A DNA stretch of 34,991 bases from JAVBSC01 sp031547305 (GCA_031547305.1 JAVBSC010000118.1:1-34991), one strand, 5' to 3'. Counted from the stretch's first letter, positions 1 to 8,589 are shown. The notes: generated from the sequence alone by a model not told the origin. Translations and numbers: made by a program.

Positions 1-55
1 GGCTGGCTGTTTTCTCTTTCTTCCCGACTCGCTATTTAGTTGTCAAAGAACTCTG
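1..55 (-). promoter_or_regulatory. Probable rRNA operon leader with boxA-like element
   Basis: Read on the minus strand, positions 50 to 32 give TTCTTTGACAACTAAATAG. This resembles the boxA antitermination element and conserved leader that precede 16S rRNA in many bacteria (E. coli boxA is GCTCTTTAACA). The following bases, GCGAGTCGGGAAGA, look like pre-16S leader. If this is right, a 16S gene lies just beyond the left edge on the minus strand. No mature rRNA sequence is inside the window, so the call is an inference from one motif. Confidence 0.45.
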
Positions 56-72
56 AAGAATAACTTCGTAAA

Positions 73-156
73 TATTTACAATCCGTTACCCTTCCCGCCA
101 ACCGCTTTCCAGCAGCGGCGAAGTGGACTTATGACTCAGTCCACCAAGAAAGGCAA
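73..156 (-). promoter_or_regulatory. Candidate tandem promoters for the left-edge transcript
   Basis: Two minus-strand sigma-70-like pairs lie upstream of the boxA-like element. One is TTGCCT (156-151), 17 bases, CATAAG (133-128). The other is TTGGCG (101-96), 17 bases, TAAATA (78-73). The distal pair has an A/T-rich stretch just upstream (about 165-215), as expected of an UP element on an rRNA promoter. Neither pair is a strong match to consensus. They are listed because of spacing and position. Confidence 0.3.
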
Positions 157-250
157 GCCTTTTTTTCAGAAAATTTTGGAAAATAAAAATTCACACCAAA
201 TCAGTCTGTTACATGCCAAAAATTATTCTCCCGGTTTACCGCCCCGGGAT

Positions 251-290
251 AAAAATCAGGCCCGGGGGAGACATCCTGCCCCCGAGCCTG
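251..290 (-). terminator. Rho-independent terminator of alaS
   Basis: On the minus strand, 27 bases past the alaS stop codon, CAGGCTCGGGGG (290-279) pairs with CCCCCGGGCCTG (268-257) around a 10-base loop, with one G-U pair. A T run follows at 255-251. Stem strength and T tract are typical of intrinsic termination. Confidence 0.85.
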
Positions 291-316
291 CGCTACAACA
301 CTCCAAACCCTCCCCC

Positions 317-2965
317 TCAACTTCTGCCAATAAGTTCCTTGAGGGCGCCGAATGCCTGATCCAGCCCCTGGGCGTCAGAGCCGCCGGCCTGGGCCATGTC
401 CGGCCGGCCGCCGCCGGATCCGCCGATGTGCGGCGCTATTTCCTTGATCAGGGCCGGGGCGGTGAAACGGCCGTGCAAATCCTTTGACACCGCGACCACC
501 AGACTCACCTTGCCCTCCGGATCTTCCGCGCTCAGGCAGATCACCCCGGAGCTGAGCTTGGAGCGCAAATCATCCATCAAGTCGCGCAGGGCCTTGATAT
601 TGTTCAAACCGGAACGCACCGCCAGCACCCTGACTCCGGCTATTTCCTCCACCCGGTCCAGCAGGTTGCCGGATTCAGCCTTGTTTCCGGATTTCTCCGC
701 GGCTTTGCGCAGGGTGCGCAATTCGGCCTGCAGAGCCTCCAGCTTGGGCAGCAGTTCTCCGGTCCGGCCCTTGAGCAAACCGGCCAGGCTGTGCAGCTCT
801 TCCCGCATGGACCGGGCCAGAGCCAGAGAATTCCAGCCGGTCACGGCTTCAATGCGCCGGGTGCCGGCCGCAATGCCGCTTTCCGACAAAATGGCGAACA
901 AGCCGGCCTGGCCGGTGCTTTTCAAATGCGTACCGCCGCAAAGCTCCGTGGATTCGCCGGGAATGCTGACCACCCGTACCTTATCCCCGTACTTTTCATT
1001 GAACAGGGCCATGGCGCCGGATTTTACGGCCTCGTCAAAGCTTTCCTCTTTTTCATCCAGGGAGATATCCGCCAGGATCGCCGCGTTGACCCGGCGCTCC
1101 ACCTCCGCCAATTCCTCCGGAGTCATGGCTGTGATGTGCGTAAAGTCAAAACGCAGGCGGTCCGGGCTGACCAGGGAGCCGGCCTGACGCACGTGCGTGC
1201 CCAGCACCGCGCGCAAGGCAGCGTGCAGCAAATGGGTGGCCGTATGGTTACGGGCCGAAGCCTGGCGCGGACCTTCCGTGACTTGCAGGGATACTTCCTC
1301 ATCCAGGCGCAGCGCGCCGTCGTTAACCTTAATTTTATGGACGGTCAGATGCGGGCCTGGTTTGACAGTATCCAGCACCTCCGCCCGGCAGTTAACGCCC
1401 AGCAGCAGTCCCGCGTCGCCCACCTGGCCGCCGGAAGCGCCGTAAAACGGCGTCCTGGCGCTCGCTGCCCAACCCTGCTCCCCGGCGTTCAGCGTTTCCA
1501 CCCGCTCTCCGTCCTGGCTCAGCAATGCGGTGACGCGACTCTTGGCCTCCAGGTGGCTGTAGCCTACAAATTCCGATTGCAGGCCTTCTTCCAGCAGCGG
1601 GGCAAAGCGCAGGGCCAAATCCGACTCGCCGGATCCCTTCCAGGCCGCCTTGGAGCGCTTTTTCTGCTCGGCCATAAAGCCGCGGAAGCCGTCCTCGTCC
1701 ACGCCAAAACCGCGCTTTTCCGCCACGTCGTTAACTATGTCCAGGGGAAAGCCGTAAGTGTCGTACAGCAAAAAGGCCAGTTCTCCGCCGATAAGCTTCC
1801 GCCCCGCCTTTTCCAGCCCGGCCATCTCCTCTTCCAGCAGGGCCAGCCCTTTGTCCAGGGTCTTTTCAAAACGCTCTTCCTCCTCACGCACCACCCGGCA
1901 GGCGAATTCCCGGCCCTGGACCAGTTCCGGGTAATCCTCGCCCATAACCTCCACGGCCTTGTCCACGCACAGGTGCAGGAAAATCGCCGGCATGCCCACC
2001 AGCCGGCCGAAACGATAGGCCCGGCGGATCAGCCGGCGCAACACATAGCCCCGGCCCTCGTTGGAAGGCATAATCCCGTCGCAGAGCATGAAGGCCACGG
2101 AGCGGCTGTGGTCCGCAATCACCCGCAGGGCCGTGTCCACATCGTTGGTGTCCGGCGCGCTGCGAGAATATTTGACCCCGGCCAGACCGGCCGCATGCTC
2201 GATCAACTCCCTGAACAAGTCCCCGTCATAATTGGAATACACGCCTTGGCAGACCGCGCTGACACGCTCCAGGCCCATGCCCGTATCAATGCTCGGCCGG
2301 GGCAGGGGCTCACGCTTGCCCGGCTCGATCTGGTTGTACTGCATGAACACCAGGTTCCAGATCTCCAAGAAGCGGTCGCAGTCGCATTTGCCGATGCCGC
2401 AGTCCGGGCCGCAACGCATCCGCTCGCCCTGATCGATCAGAATTTCCGAGCACGGACCGCATGGGCCGGTATCACCCATGGACCAGAAGTTGTCCTTCTC
2501 ATTCATGCGCAGAATGCGCTCTTTGGGAATGTCCGTAAGCTTCAGCCATAAAGCCTCGGCCTCGTCATCCTCCCGGAACACCGTGGCGTACAACTTGTCC
2601 CTGGGCAGGCCCAGTTCCTTGGTGATAAACTCCCAGGCGAACTTGATGGCGTCTTCCTTGAAATAATCCCCAAAGGAAAAATTCCCCAGCATCTCAAAAA
2701 AAGTATGATGCCGGGCCGTGCGCCCCACATTCTCCAAGTCATTGTGCTTGCCGCCCACGCGCAAACACTTCTGCGCCGTGGTGGCCCGGCTGTAAGGCCG
2801 CTTCTCCAATCCCTGAAAAATGCCCTTGAACTGCACCATGCCGGAATTGGTGAACAACAAGGTCGGATCATTCCTTGGCACCAGCGAGGAAGACCGCACA
2901 ACCTCGTGCCCCCGCTCCTTGAAAAACGCCAGAAACCTGCGCCGGATCTCTTTAGTGCTCAACAC
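317..2965 (-). CDS. alaS: Alanine--tRNA ligase
   Basis: Charges tRNA-Ala with alanine in the cytosol and edits mischarged tRNA. The 882-residue product has the full bacterial layout. A class II aminoacylation domain is at the N terminus (FTNSGMVQFKGIF, then a TGMGLERV motif). The editing domain has the zinc-type HTATH motif and a later CGGTH motif. A DHHA1/C-Ala domain ends with the glycine-rich GGSGGGRPDMAQAGG. The start is GTG at 2965, preceded by AGGAG with a 6-base spacer. No ATG fits the family N terminus, which begins right at the KEIRRRFLAFF segment. It starts 9 bases after the recA stop, so the two genes are almost certainly co-transcribed, and an intrinsic terminator follows. Nothing is missing or broken. 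Confidence 0.97.
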   Translation of the reverse strand: MLSTKEIRRRFLAFFKERGHEVVRSSSLVPRNDPTLLFTNSGMVQFKGIFQGLEKRPYSRATTAQKCLRVGGKHNDLENVGRTARHHTFFEMLGNFSFGDYFKEDAIKFAWEFITKELGLPRDKLYATVFREDDEAEALWLKLTDIPKERILRMNEKDNFWSMGDTGPCGPCSEILIDQGERMRCGPDCGIGKCDCDRFLEIWNLVFMQYNQIEPGKREPLPRPSIDTGMGLERVSAVCQGVYSNYDGDLFRELIEHAAGLAGVKYSRSAPDTNDVDTALRVIADHSRSVAFMLCDGIMPSNEGRGYVLRRLIRRAYRFGRLVGMPAIFLHLCVDKAVEVMGEDYPELVQGREFACRVVREEEERFEKTLDKGLALLEEEMAGLEKAGRKLIGGELAFLLYDTYGFPLDIVNDVAEKRGFGVDEDGFRGFMAEQKKRSKAAWKGSGESDLALRFAPLLEEGLQSEFVGYSHLEAKSRVTALLSQDGERVETLNAGEQGWAASARTPFYGASGGQVGDAGLLLGVNCRAEVLDTVKPGPHLTVHKIKVNDGALRLDEEVSLQVTEGPRQASARNHTATHLLHAALRAVLGTHVRQAGSLVSPDRLRFDFTHITAMTPEELAEVERRVNAAILADISLDEKEESFDEAVKSGAMALFNEKYGDKVRVVSIPGESTELCGGTHLKSTGQAGLFAILSESGIAAGTRRIEAVTGWNSLALARSMREELHSLAGLLKGRTGELLPKLEALQAELRTLRKAAEKSGNKAESGNLLDRVEEIAGVRVLAVRSGLNNIKALRDLMDDLRSKLSSGVICLSAEDPEGKVSLVVAVSKDLHGRFTAPALIKEIAPHIGGSGGGRPDMAQAGGSDAQGLDQAFGALKELIGRS

Positions 2966-2974
2966 TGCAAACTC

Positions 2975-4054
2975 CTATTCTTCCACATCGCCGCTATCTT
3001 CGTCGTCATCGCCGGACATGCTCTGGGGGACCTTATCCGGGTGCATGCCCAGGTGTTCGACGATCCGTTTTTCGATTTCACCGCGCATGGCCGGGTTTTC
3101 GTCCAGCAGAGCCCGGACGTTTTCCTTGCCCTGGCCCAGCCGTTCGCCGTTAAAGGCGAACCAGGAACCGCTCTTATCCACAATTCCGGCGTCCACGCCC
3201 AGGTCCAGGATTTCGCCGGTGCGGGAAATGCCTTGGCCGTAGATAATATCGAACTCGGCCAGACGGAAGGGCGGAGCCACCTTGTTTTTGACAATTTTGA
3301 CCCTGGTCCGGTTGCCGAAGGCTTCCTCTTTATCTTTGAGGGTCTGGATTTTGCGGATGTCCAGGCGCACAGAGGCGTAAAACTTGAGCGCGTTGCCGCC
3401 TGTGGTGGTTTCCGGATTGCCGTAGCCCATGGTGCCGATTTTCATACGGATCTGGTTGATGAAGATAACGGCGGTGCGCGATTTGTGGATGGTGCCGGTG
3501 AGCTTGCGCAGGGCGTGGGACATCAGCCGGGCGTGCCCGCCCACCTGGGTTTCGCCCATGTTGCCCTCAAGTTCAGCCTGGGGGATCAGGGCGGCCACGG
3601 AGTCTATCACCACCAGGTCCACAGCCGATGAACGCACCAGGGTGTCCGCTATGTCCAGGGCCTGCTCGCCGTAGTCGGGCTGGGCGATCAGAAGCTCGTC
3701 GGTTTTTACGCCCAGGCGCTTGGCATAGGCTATGTCCAGGGCATGTTCCGCGTCGATGAAGGCGCAGGTGCCGCCCATTTTCTGGGCTTCCGCGATGATG
3801 TGCAGGGTGAGCGTGGTCTTGCCGGAAGATTCCGGTCCGAAAATTTCCGAAACCCGGCCTCTGGGAATGCCGCCCACGCCCAGGGCCAGATCCAGGCCGA
3901 TGGAGCCGGTGGGAATGACCGGAATGTTCACGTGGGCGCTGTCCGAAAGCTTCATCACCGCGCCCTGGCCGTGCTTGCGCTCAATGGTTGTAAGAGCCGT
4001 GGCCAGGGCTTCCTGGCGCATATCAGCCGGACTCAGGCTGGGTTTTTTAGCCAT
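2975..4054 (-). CDS. recA: Recombinase A
   Basis: DNA-dependent ATPase that forms filaments on single-stranded DNA, pairs homologous strands and drives LexA self-cleavage. The 359-residue protein has the Walker A motif GPESSGKTT at residues 73-81, the LVVIDSVAAL Walker B strand, the NQIRMKIG motif of loop L1, and an acidic C-terminal tail (SGDDDEDSGDVEE). The start is the ATG at 4054, giving MAKKPSLSP, with GGAG 7-8 bases upstream. A longer reading from 4096 adds 14 residues that do not resemble the family and lacks a ribosome binding site. It is first in a recA-alaS transcript and divergent from the PP-loop gene. No typical LexA box was recognised upstream, although a 14-bp palindrome lies about 90 bases before the start. 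Confidence 0.97.
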   Translation of the reverse strand: MAKKPSLSPADMRQEALATALTTIERKHGQGAVMKLSDSAHVNIPVIPTGSIGLDLALGVGGIPRGRVSEIFGPESSGKTTLTLHIIAEAQKMGGTCAFIDAEHALDIAYAKRLGVKTDELLIAQPDYGEQALDIADTLVRSSAVDLVVIDSVAALIPQAELEGNMGETQVGGHARLMSHALRKLTGTIHKSRTAVIFINQIRMKIGTMGYGNPETTTGGNALKFYASVRLDIRKIQTLKDKEEAFGNRTRVKIVKNKVAPPFRLAEFDIIYGQGISRTGEILDLGVDAGIVDKSGSWFAFNGERLGQGKENVRALLDENPAMRGEIEKRIVEHLGMHPDKVPQSMSGDDDEDSGDVEE

Positions 4055-4141
4055 GGGTGGTGACTCCGCAATATAAAATTTTCCGCTGGGCGACATTACG
4101 CCAGGGTGGCCGGCCGGACCGCTTCCAGGCCGTCTGGAGCA

Positions 4142-4155
4142 TTTCGCGCGCGAAA
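4142..4155. promoter_or_regulatory. 14-bp perfect palindrome upstream of recA
   Basis: TTTCGCGCGCGAAA is its own reverse complement. It lies in the 208-base divergent gap between recA (minus) and the PP-loop gene (plus), about 90 bases from the recA start. Having no loop, it suits a protein-binding site better than an RNA hairpin. The binding factor is unknown and the function is inferred only from position and symmetry. Confidence 0.3.
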
Positions 4156-4262
4156 CGTTCTAATAACAAAAGGCCGGTTCCGGAGCAATCAGGACTTTTA
4201 GGCGCCGGGTTATTTCGCCGCGATCCTGCGTAAGTACAGGCCCTTGTCCCGCTCTTGCTTTT

Positions 4263-5420
4263 ATGCCAGACAATCTTTATTGCAGCGCCATGAACGCCAA
4301 ATCCTCTTACGACGCCCTGGCCCTTCTTTCCGGTGGGCTGGACAGCATTCTGGCCGCCCGGCTGATCATGGACCAGGGCCTAAAAGTCAAAAGCTTGCAC
4401 TTTGTCTCGCCCTTTTTCGGGAAACCCCATAAACTGGCCCACTGGGCCAGGCTGTACGGCCTGGACATCAGCCCGGTGGACATCAGCCAGGAATTTGCCG
4501 CCATGCTGGCCGGCCGGCCGCCGCACGGGGTCGGTAAATCCCTGAACCCCTGCCTTGACTGCAAAATCCTGATGCTCAGCAAAACCAGACTCCTGATGGA
4601 AAAATACGGCGCAAAATTCATCATCAGCGGCGAAGTCCTGGGCCAGCGCCCCATGTCCCAGCGCCGGGACACCCTGAACGTCATTTTGCGCGACGCCCAG
4701 GTAAAAGGGCTTTTGCTGCGGCCCTTGTGCGCCAGACTGCTGGAACCGACCCAGGTGGAACTGGATGGCCTGGTGGACCGGGAAAAACTCCTGGACATCC
4801 ACGGCCGGGGACGCACCGAACAGTTGGCCATGGCCGAGCGTTACGGGCTTAAAGAAATTCCCACTCCCGGCGGCGGCTGTTTGCTGACGGAGCGCGAAAA
4901 CGCCCGCAGCTACTGGCCGATCGTCAAATACCGCGCCGCCGGCACCCCGGAAGCCCTGGCCGCGGATTTTAACCTGGCCAACACCGGCCGCCAATACTGG
5001 CACACTGCCGGGCCATCTCCCCTGTGGCTGGCCATTGGCCGCAACCAGGCGGATAACGACGCCCTGCTCACCCTGGCCCGGACAAACGACTTGTTCTTCA
5101 AAACCGCCGAGTTCCCCGGCCCGGTGGCTTTAGGCCGCCAAATCGCGCCCTGGAACCGTGAAGGCAAGCTCCGGGCCGCCGCTTTTATTGCCTCCTTCTC
5201 GCCCAAAGCGGCCAGATTCGCCCGGGAAAACAACTCCCCTGTCAAAATGCGCGTCCATTCCGGGGCCAAAGGACTGGATGGCCCCGGCGAAGCACTCGAA
5301 GTCACCCCGGCCAGGGAAAACACCGGCTTCGCCGAATACCCCTGGGCACAGGCCCGCCAGGAAATCCGTCTGGCCTGGCTGGGCGCTTCGCCGGAGAAAT
5401 CGGAGGAAAATACTTTTTGA
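4263..5420 (+). CDS. ThiI-like PP-loop protein, putative RNA sulfur-transfer enzyme
   Basis: The 385-residue product opens with a PP-loop ATP pyrophosphatase motif (SGGLDS, residues 23-28), like those of ThiI, MnmA and related tRNA-modifying enzymes that adenylate a base before sulfur insertion. A PCLDCK motif (96-101) gives a CxxC pair, and GGGCLLT near residue 200 gives a further cysteine. These could carry persulfide or bind a cluster. The C-terminal part (about 220 onward) resembles the NFACT-R-type RNA-binding domain seen in some ThiI-like proteins, but that assignment is less sure. The start could also be the ATG at 4290, just before SYDALALLSGG. Neither start has a good ribosome binding site. 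It stands alone, divergent from recA and convergent with the cotH-like gene. Exact substrate is unknown. Confidence 0.75.
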   Translation: MPDNLYCSAMNAKSSYDALALLSGGLDSILAARLIMDQGLKVKSLHFVSPFFGKPHKLAHWARLYGLDISPVDISQEFAAMLAGRPPHGVGKSLNPCLDCKILMLSKTRLLMEKYGAKFIISGEVLGQRPMSQRRDTLNVILRDAQVKGLLLRPLCARLLEPTQVELDGLVDREKLLDIHGRGRTEQLAMAERYGLKEIPTPGGGCLLTERENARSYWPIVKYRAAGTPEALAADFNLANTGRQYWHTAGPSPLWLAIGRNQADNDALLTLARTNDLFFKTAEFPGPVALGRQIAPWNREGKLRAAAFIASFSPKAARFARENNSPVKMRVHSGAKGLDGPGEALEVTPARENTGFAEYPWAQARQEIRLAWLGASPEKSEENTF

Positions 5421-5592
5421 TTTGAGGGGCGCCGCCCTTGCACCTTTCCATAAAGGCGGCTGGGGCGGACTCTCAAAAAAATATGCACGATCTGACGGGG
5501 GGAAGGAATCCTGGCCGGGTCCGCTCCGGCAGGCACTGTCCGGTAAAATTATTTCCCCGCACTTTCCATAAAAAACGTCGGAATTGCCGGAT

Positions 5593-7863
5593 TCAGGGCA
5601 CTGCAAGGTAATCCAGAATTTTCCCCCGCTCGTCGCTGAGGTAAACAACCTCGCCCCGTCTGGGGTTGAACCCCAGCTGTATTTTCAAGATCGCCTCGGT
5701 GCTCTGATAACTCTGCCCGACAAAATCAAGCCTGCCCCCGGCCGCGACGGTAAACTCCGCCAGACGGCTTTTCTTCAAATCGTAGAGGTTATCACTGAGA
5801 TAAAGCCCAGCGGTGACGCGGCTGTCCCGCGTGGAATTGATCAGGGAAAAGCCGCACAGCTTTCCATGATCATACGGAGAGGCCAGGAAAAAGTCGGGGA
5901 TTTCCTCATGGCTAACCAGACGGATGGACACCTTGCCGTCAACTGCGTCCTGGCCGGTGATCAGCAGGGTTTCTTCCGTCCGGACCTGGCCGTTAACCAC
6001 CCAGTGATCAAACACATGCCATTTGGGCAAACACGGCCGCACCGGCACGGTTGACTCCACAAAGTAGCGCCCTTGCCCGCTCGTTACCGTGTTGATCCGC
6101 CCCGGACCTTCAAGCTCGATGCTGAAAAGTTCCGTATATCCAAAATTTTTGCGGATTTCTTCAATGATACAACGGGGCCGCTCCAGGCTGAAAACCAGAG
6201 CCCGCTCCCGTTCCTCCTTTAGCTTGCCAAGCGGATCCGGCAGACGCGCCTCTTCAGCCTGACTTGCCGCGTAACTGAACTCCCGCTCCAGTTCGTTAAG
6301 AAGTTCCGCGGAAGTTTTTTCAACTTTATCCGCGGCAAAATGCACAAAGGCCAGGTCGCACATATAGTTGACAAATTCTCTGAGGCAGTCCTGGCGCTTC
6401 AGCAAGGCGCGCAGAAATGGGATTTCCTCCTGGGCGAAGCGTATGGAGGCATAAGAAAAATGCGCCTTGGCGCGCTCGTCTTCCGCCGGGTAGCTTGTGG
6501 AATCCATGGCATGTTGCATATCGAACATAATATAGCGCCAGCGCCCGTCCAGGGCCTGCTGAACCGCCGCGTCGCTTTTTGACTGGCCGGTATAGCGCCA
6601 GATGCGCACGTTGCTGCGCGGCCAGTCGCGATTGGCCACATACAACTCAATGGCCATGTAATAAAGCAGATTGCTGACGTCCATGGAGGCGCTGAAAGCC
6701 CGGAAAACACTGTCTTCGTTCATATCCAGCTTGGCATACTGGTGAAGCTGCCAGAACTCGCCGCGCATAAACGCGTTATGCGTGAATATTTTATGCTCGC
6801 CGCCCCGCATGACCTCAAAAGCGTCGTCCGCCGTATCATAAAGTTTTTTCAGATACTGCTCGTTATACTGGGTCATCAGCCAGGCGTTGCCGTAATAGCG
6901 CCCGTTGAAAAAAACCGCGGCCGGGCGCGCCTCGAGCGTAAAGGGATAACCGGCGGCTTTGGCCAGGCGCGCCACCAGAGCATCGATCAGGCGGGCGTCT
7001 GAATAAACGCTGCAACCGTTGCTGAGCACGAGATTATCAAAAGTGTCCACCCGCGCTCCGTATCCGTTTGCCTGAGGCAGTTCCGCAAAGAAGGGGTATT
7101 TGAATTTGCCGAACTTCGGCGCATAGCTTTTTCGGGCAATAAGGCGCAGAGATTTTTGCCGCAACCCGCGGGAACTTTCGCCCTTGACCCGGACCCCGGC
7201 CGGCTGGCTGATCACTCTTGCCCCGGATGGAGAAAAAGCTTCCACAAAAACCGGCCGCTCCCACTCGCGGCCGCGCTGATTATAGTTGGCGGGACGGCTC
7301 CACAGGTGAGGGCTGGGCGATTTGCTTGCCTTCATATAATCATCATATATCTTACCGGGAACCAAAATGCCGCGTCCGCGCCCGTAAAAGTCGTCCGGCT
7401 CGCCGGAAATAGAAAAGACATATGTGTTGAATCTTTCATCAACATCTTTACCGATAAAGTAACTCTGCGTAATTATATTGCTTCTGCCAGTCCCGGTCAC
7501 GGCTATGGCCCGCAAAACCGTGCAGGCTGTCCGCTCCCGCTGGCCCAGGTGTATGGGGCCGGTGTACACGTTGCTCGCCGTGGAAGGCTCGGAACCGTCA
7601 AGAGTGTAGTAAACGGCCGCACCAGGCTGGTTTGCGCTGACGGCAACGTTTATTGGCTCTTTGTAAAAAAAATCCTGATGGGAAAAAAAGACCCGCAACG
7701 GGCTTTCTTTTCCCTGCTGCCTGATATATTGGATTTCGTCCCGCACTTGCTTGGGAATGCTGTTTTTATTGAACGCATGTGGAGTCAGCGGGACCCCGTT
7801 CAGGACCAGGGCGGCGCAGGCGGAACCGGCCAGAATCAGCAAAATGAAGATAAATTTATGCAT
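5593..7863 (-). CDS. Exported CotH kinase-like protein with C-terminal lamin-tail-like domain
   Basis: A 756-residue protein of the CotH family, named for the Bacillus spore-coat protein kinase. The N terminus is a hydrophobic signal segment (MHKFIFILLILAGSACAA). ACA-A would suit signal peptidase I, while the single Cys makes a lipoprotein possible although the -3 residue is Gly. Next comes a chitobiase-like beta-sandwich module (YYTLDGSEPSTA, near residue 85), then the CotH region (about 200-530), where RWRYIMFDMQHAMD matches the acidic metal-binding segment. An InlB-repeat-like stretch (FDHWVVNG) and a lamin-tail-like domain close the protein. The start at 7863 was chosen because upstream residues do not fit a signal peptide. 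Its ATG lies in the CATATG palindrome that also gives a start for the divergent VTC gene. CotH genes often sit beside VTC and DUF4956 genes. Function here is unproven. Confidence 0.85.
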   Translation of the reverse strand: MHKFIFILLILAGSACAALVLNGVPLTPHAFNKNSIPKQVRDEIQYIRQQGKESPLRVFFSHQDFFYKEPINVAVSANQPGAAVYYTLDGSEPSTASNVYTGPIHLGQRERTACTVLRAIAVTGTGRSNIITQSYFIGKDVDERFNTYVFSISGEPDDFYGRGRGILVPGKIYDDYMKASKSPSPHLWSRPANYNQRGREWERPVFVEAFSPSGARVISQPAGVRVKGESSRGLRQKSLRLIARKSYAPKFGKFKYPFFAELPQANGYGARVDTFDNLVLSNGCSVYSDARLIDALVARLAKAAGYPFTLEARPAAVFFNGRYYGNAWLMTQYNEQYLKKLYDTADDAFEVMRGGEHKIFTHNAFMRGEFWQLHQYAKLDMNEDSVFRAFSASMDVSNLLYYMAIELYVANRDWPRSNVRIWRYTGQSKSDAAVQQALDGRWRYIMFDMQHAMDSTSYPAEDERAKAHFSYASIRFAQEEIPFLRALLKRQDCLREFVNYMCDLAFVHFAADKVEKTSAELLNELEREFSYAASQAEEARLPDPLGKLKEERERALVFSLERPRCIIEEIRKNFGYTELFSIELEGPGRINTVTSGQGRYFVESTVPVRPCLPKWHVFDHWVVNGQVRTEETLLITGQDAVDGKVSIRLVSHEEIPDFFLASPYDHGKLCGFSLINSTRDSRVTAGLYLSDNLYDLKKSRLAEFTVAAGGRLDFVGQSYQSTEAILKIQLGFNPRRGEVVYLSDERGKILDYLAVP

Positions 7864-8589
7864 ATGCCAGTGACCTTGAATTATGCGGCGAAAAACCGCG
7901 AAGAGCCCCCCAGACAATTTCGCTTCGAAAGAAAGTACTACCTCGGCCCGAAAGACGCCCAGGTGTTGCGCCAGCGCATTTCCTGGCTCATGCGGCCAGA
8001 CGCGCACTCAGGCGGCGCCTACCGCATCAGCAGCCTGTATTTTGATGACATCCATAACACATCGCTGCACCAAAAGCAAAACGGCATCCTTTTGCGCAAC
8101 AAACTCCGTCTACGCTATTATAATGACGATTTAGACTTTATCCGACTTGAGCATAAGCACAAATATGGCGATATGATCAGCAAGGCAAGCGTACCTGTGA
8201 CTGCCGGGCAATATGACAGTATAAAACATGGTGTTTATGATTTTATACTGAATGAAGATGCTCCTTTATGGAAAATGTTTTACGCCCGGCGCAAAATAGC
8301 CGGCCTTGCTCCAGTCGTTATGGTGGAGTATAATCGTGAAGTATTTACATATGACCCTGGCAATGTGAGAGTGACGTTTGATGCTGATATGCAGGCTTCC
8401 TTGCCATATTCTAACACGAAATTATCCACATTGCCGCCAAGATATATGATTTTGGAAGTTAAATACGATAATTTTATTCCTGACGTTATCGCAAAGCTGC
8501 TTTCCTGTACAAAGTTGACGCAAATTGCCATATCAAAATATACCATGTGCCGTGAATCATTGAGCAACGGATGTTTTTACGCTCCATAA
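7858..8589 (+). CDS. VTC-domain protein, putative polyphosphate polymerase
   Basis: A 243-residue member of the VTC family, which is related to the polyphosphate polymerase domain of yeast Vtc4 and folds as a triphosphate-tunnel enzyme. The basic and acidic positions expected to line the tunnel are all visible: Lys26 (RFERKYYL), Arg84 and Arg86 (LRLRYY), Lys100 (LEHKHK), Arg160 (VEYNRE), Glu200 (ILEVKYD) and Lys227 (ISKY). An RVTFD motif is at 171-175. The protein is therefore likely active and cytosolic, with no membrane anchor of its own. The start is ATG 7858 or 7864. The open frame continues far upstream but only as the shadow of the opposite gene. It is followed after 59 bases by the DUF4956 gene. 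GC content drops sharply in the second half of the gene (after about 8100). Confidence 0.85.
   Translation: MHMPVTLNYAAKNREEPPRQFRFERKYYLGPKDAQVLRQRISWLMRPDAHSGGAYRISSLYFDDIHNTSLHQKQNGILLRNKLRLRYYNDDLDFIRLEHKHKYGDMISKASVPVTAGQYDSIKHGVYDFILNEDAPLWKMFYARRKIAGLAPVVMVEYNREVFTYDPGNVRVTFDADMQASLPYSNTKLSTLPPRYMILEVKYDNFIPDVIAKLLSCTKLTQIAISKYTMCRESLSNGCFYAP

Noticed and set aside
131..487. Open frame of 118 codons on the plus strand at the left edge
   Set aside because: It runs over the alaS terminator and into the antisense of alaS, has no family match, and is poor in coding character.
791..2551. Very long plus-strand open frame (586 codons) opposite alaS
   Set aside because: It is the GC-rich shadow of a clearly conserved gene. 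Similar antisense frames occur opposite argH, argF, thrC, dsrA and dsrB.
4055..4262. Standard LexA box ahead of recA
   Set aside because: Neither the E. coli type (CTGT-N8-ACAG) nor the Bacillus type (CGAAC-N4-GTTCG) is present. CTG-N8-CAG near 4225 has the wrong spacing and the GAAACGTTC near 4151 is imperfect.
7156..7857. Upstream extension of the VTC open frame
   Set aside because: It is antisense to the CotH signal peptide and chitobiase-like module and has no similarity to the VTC family, whose conserved N terminus begins near 7900.
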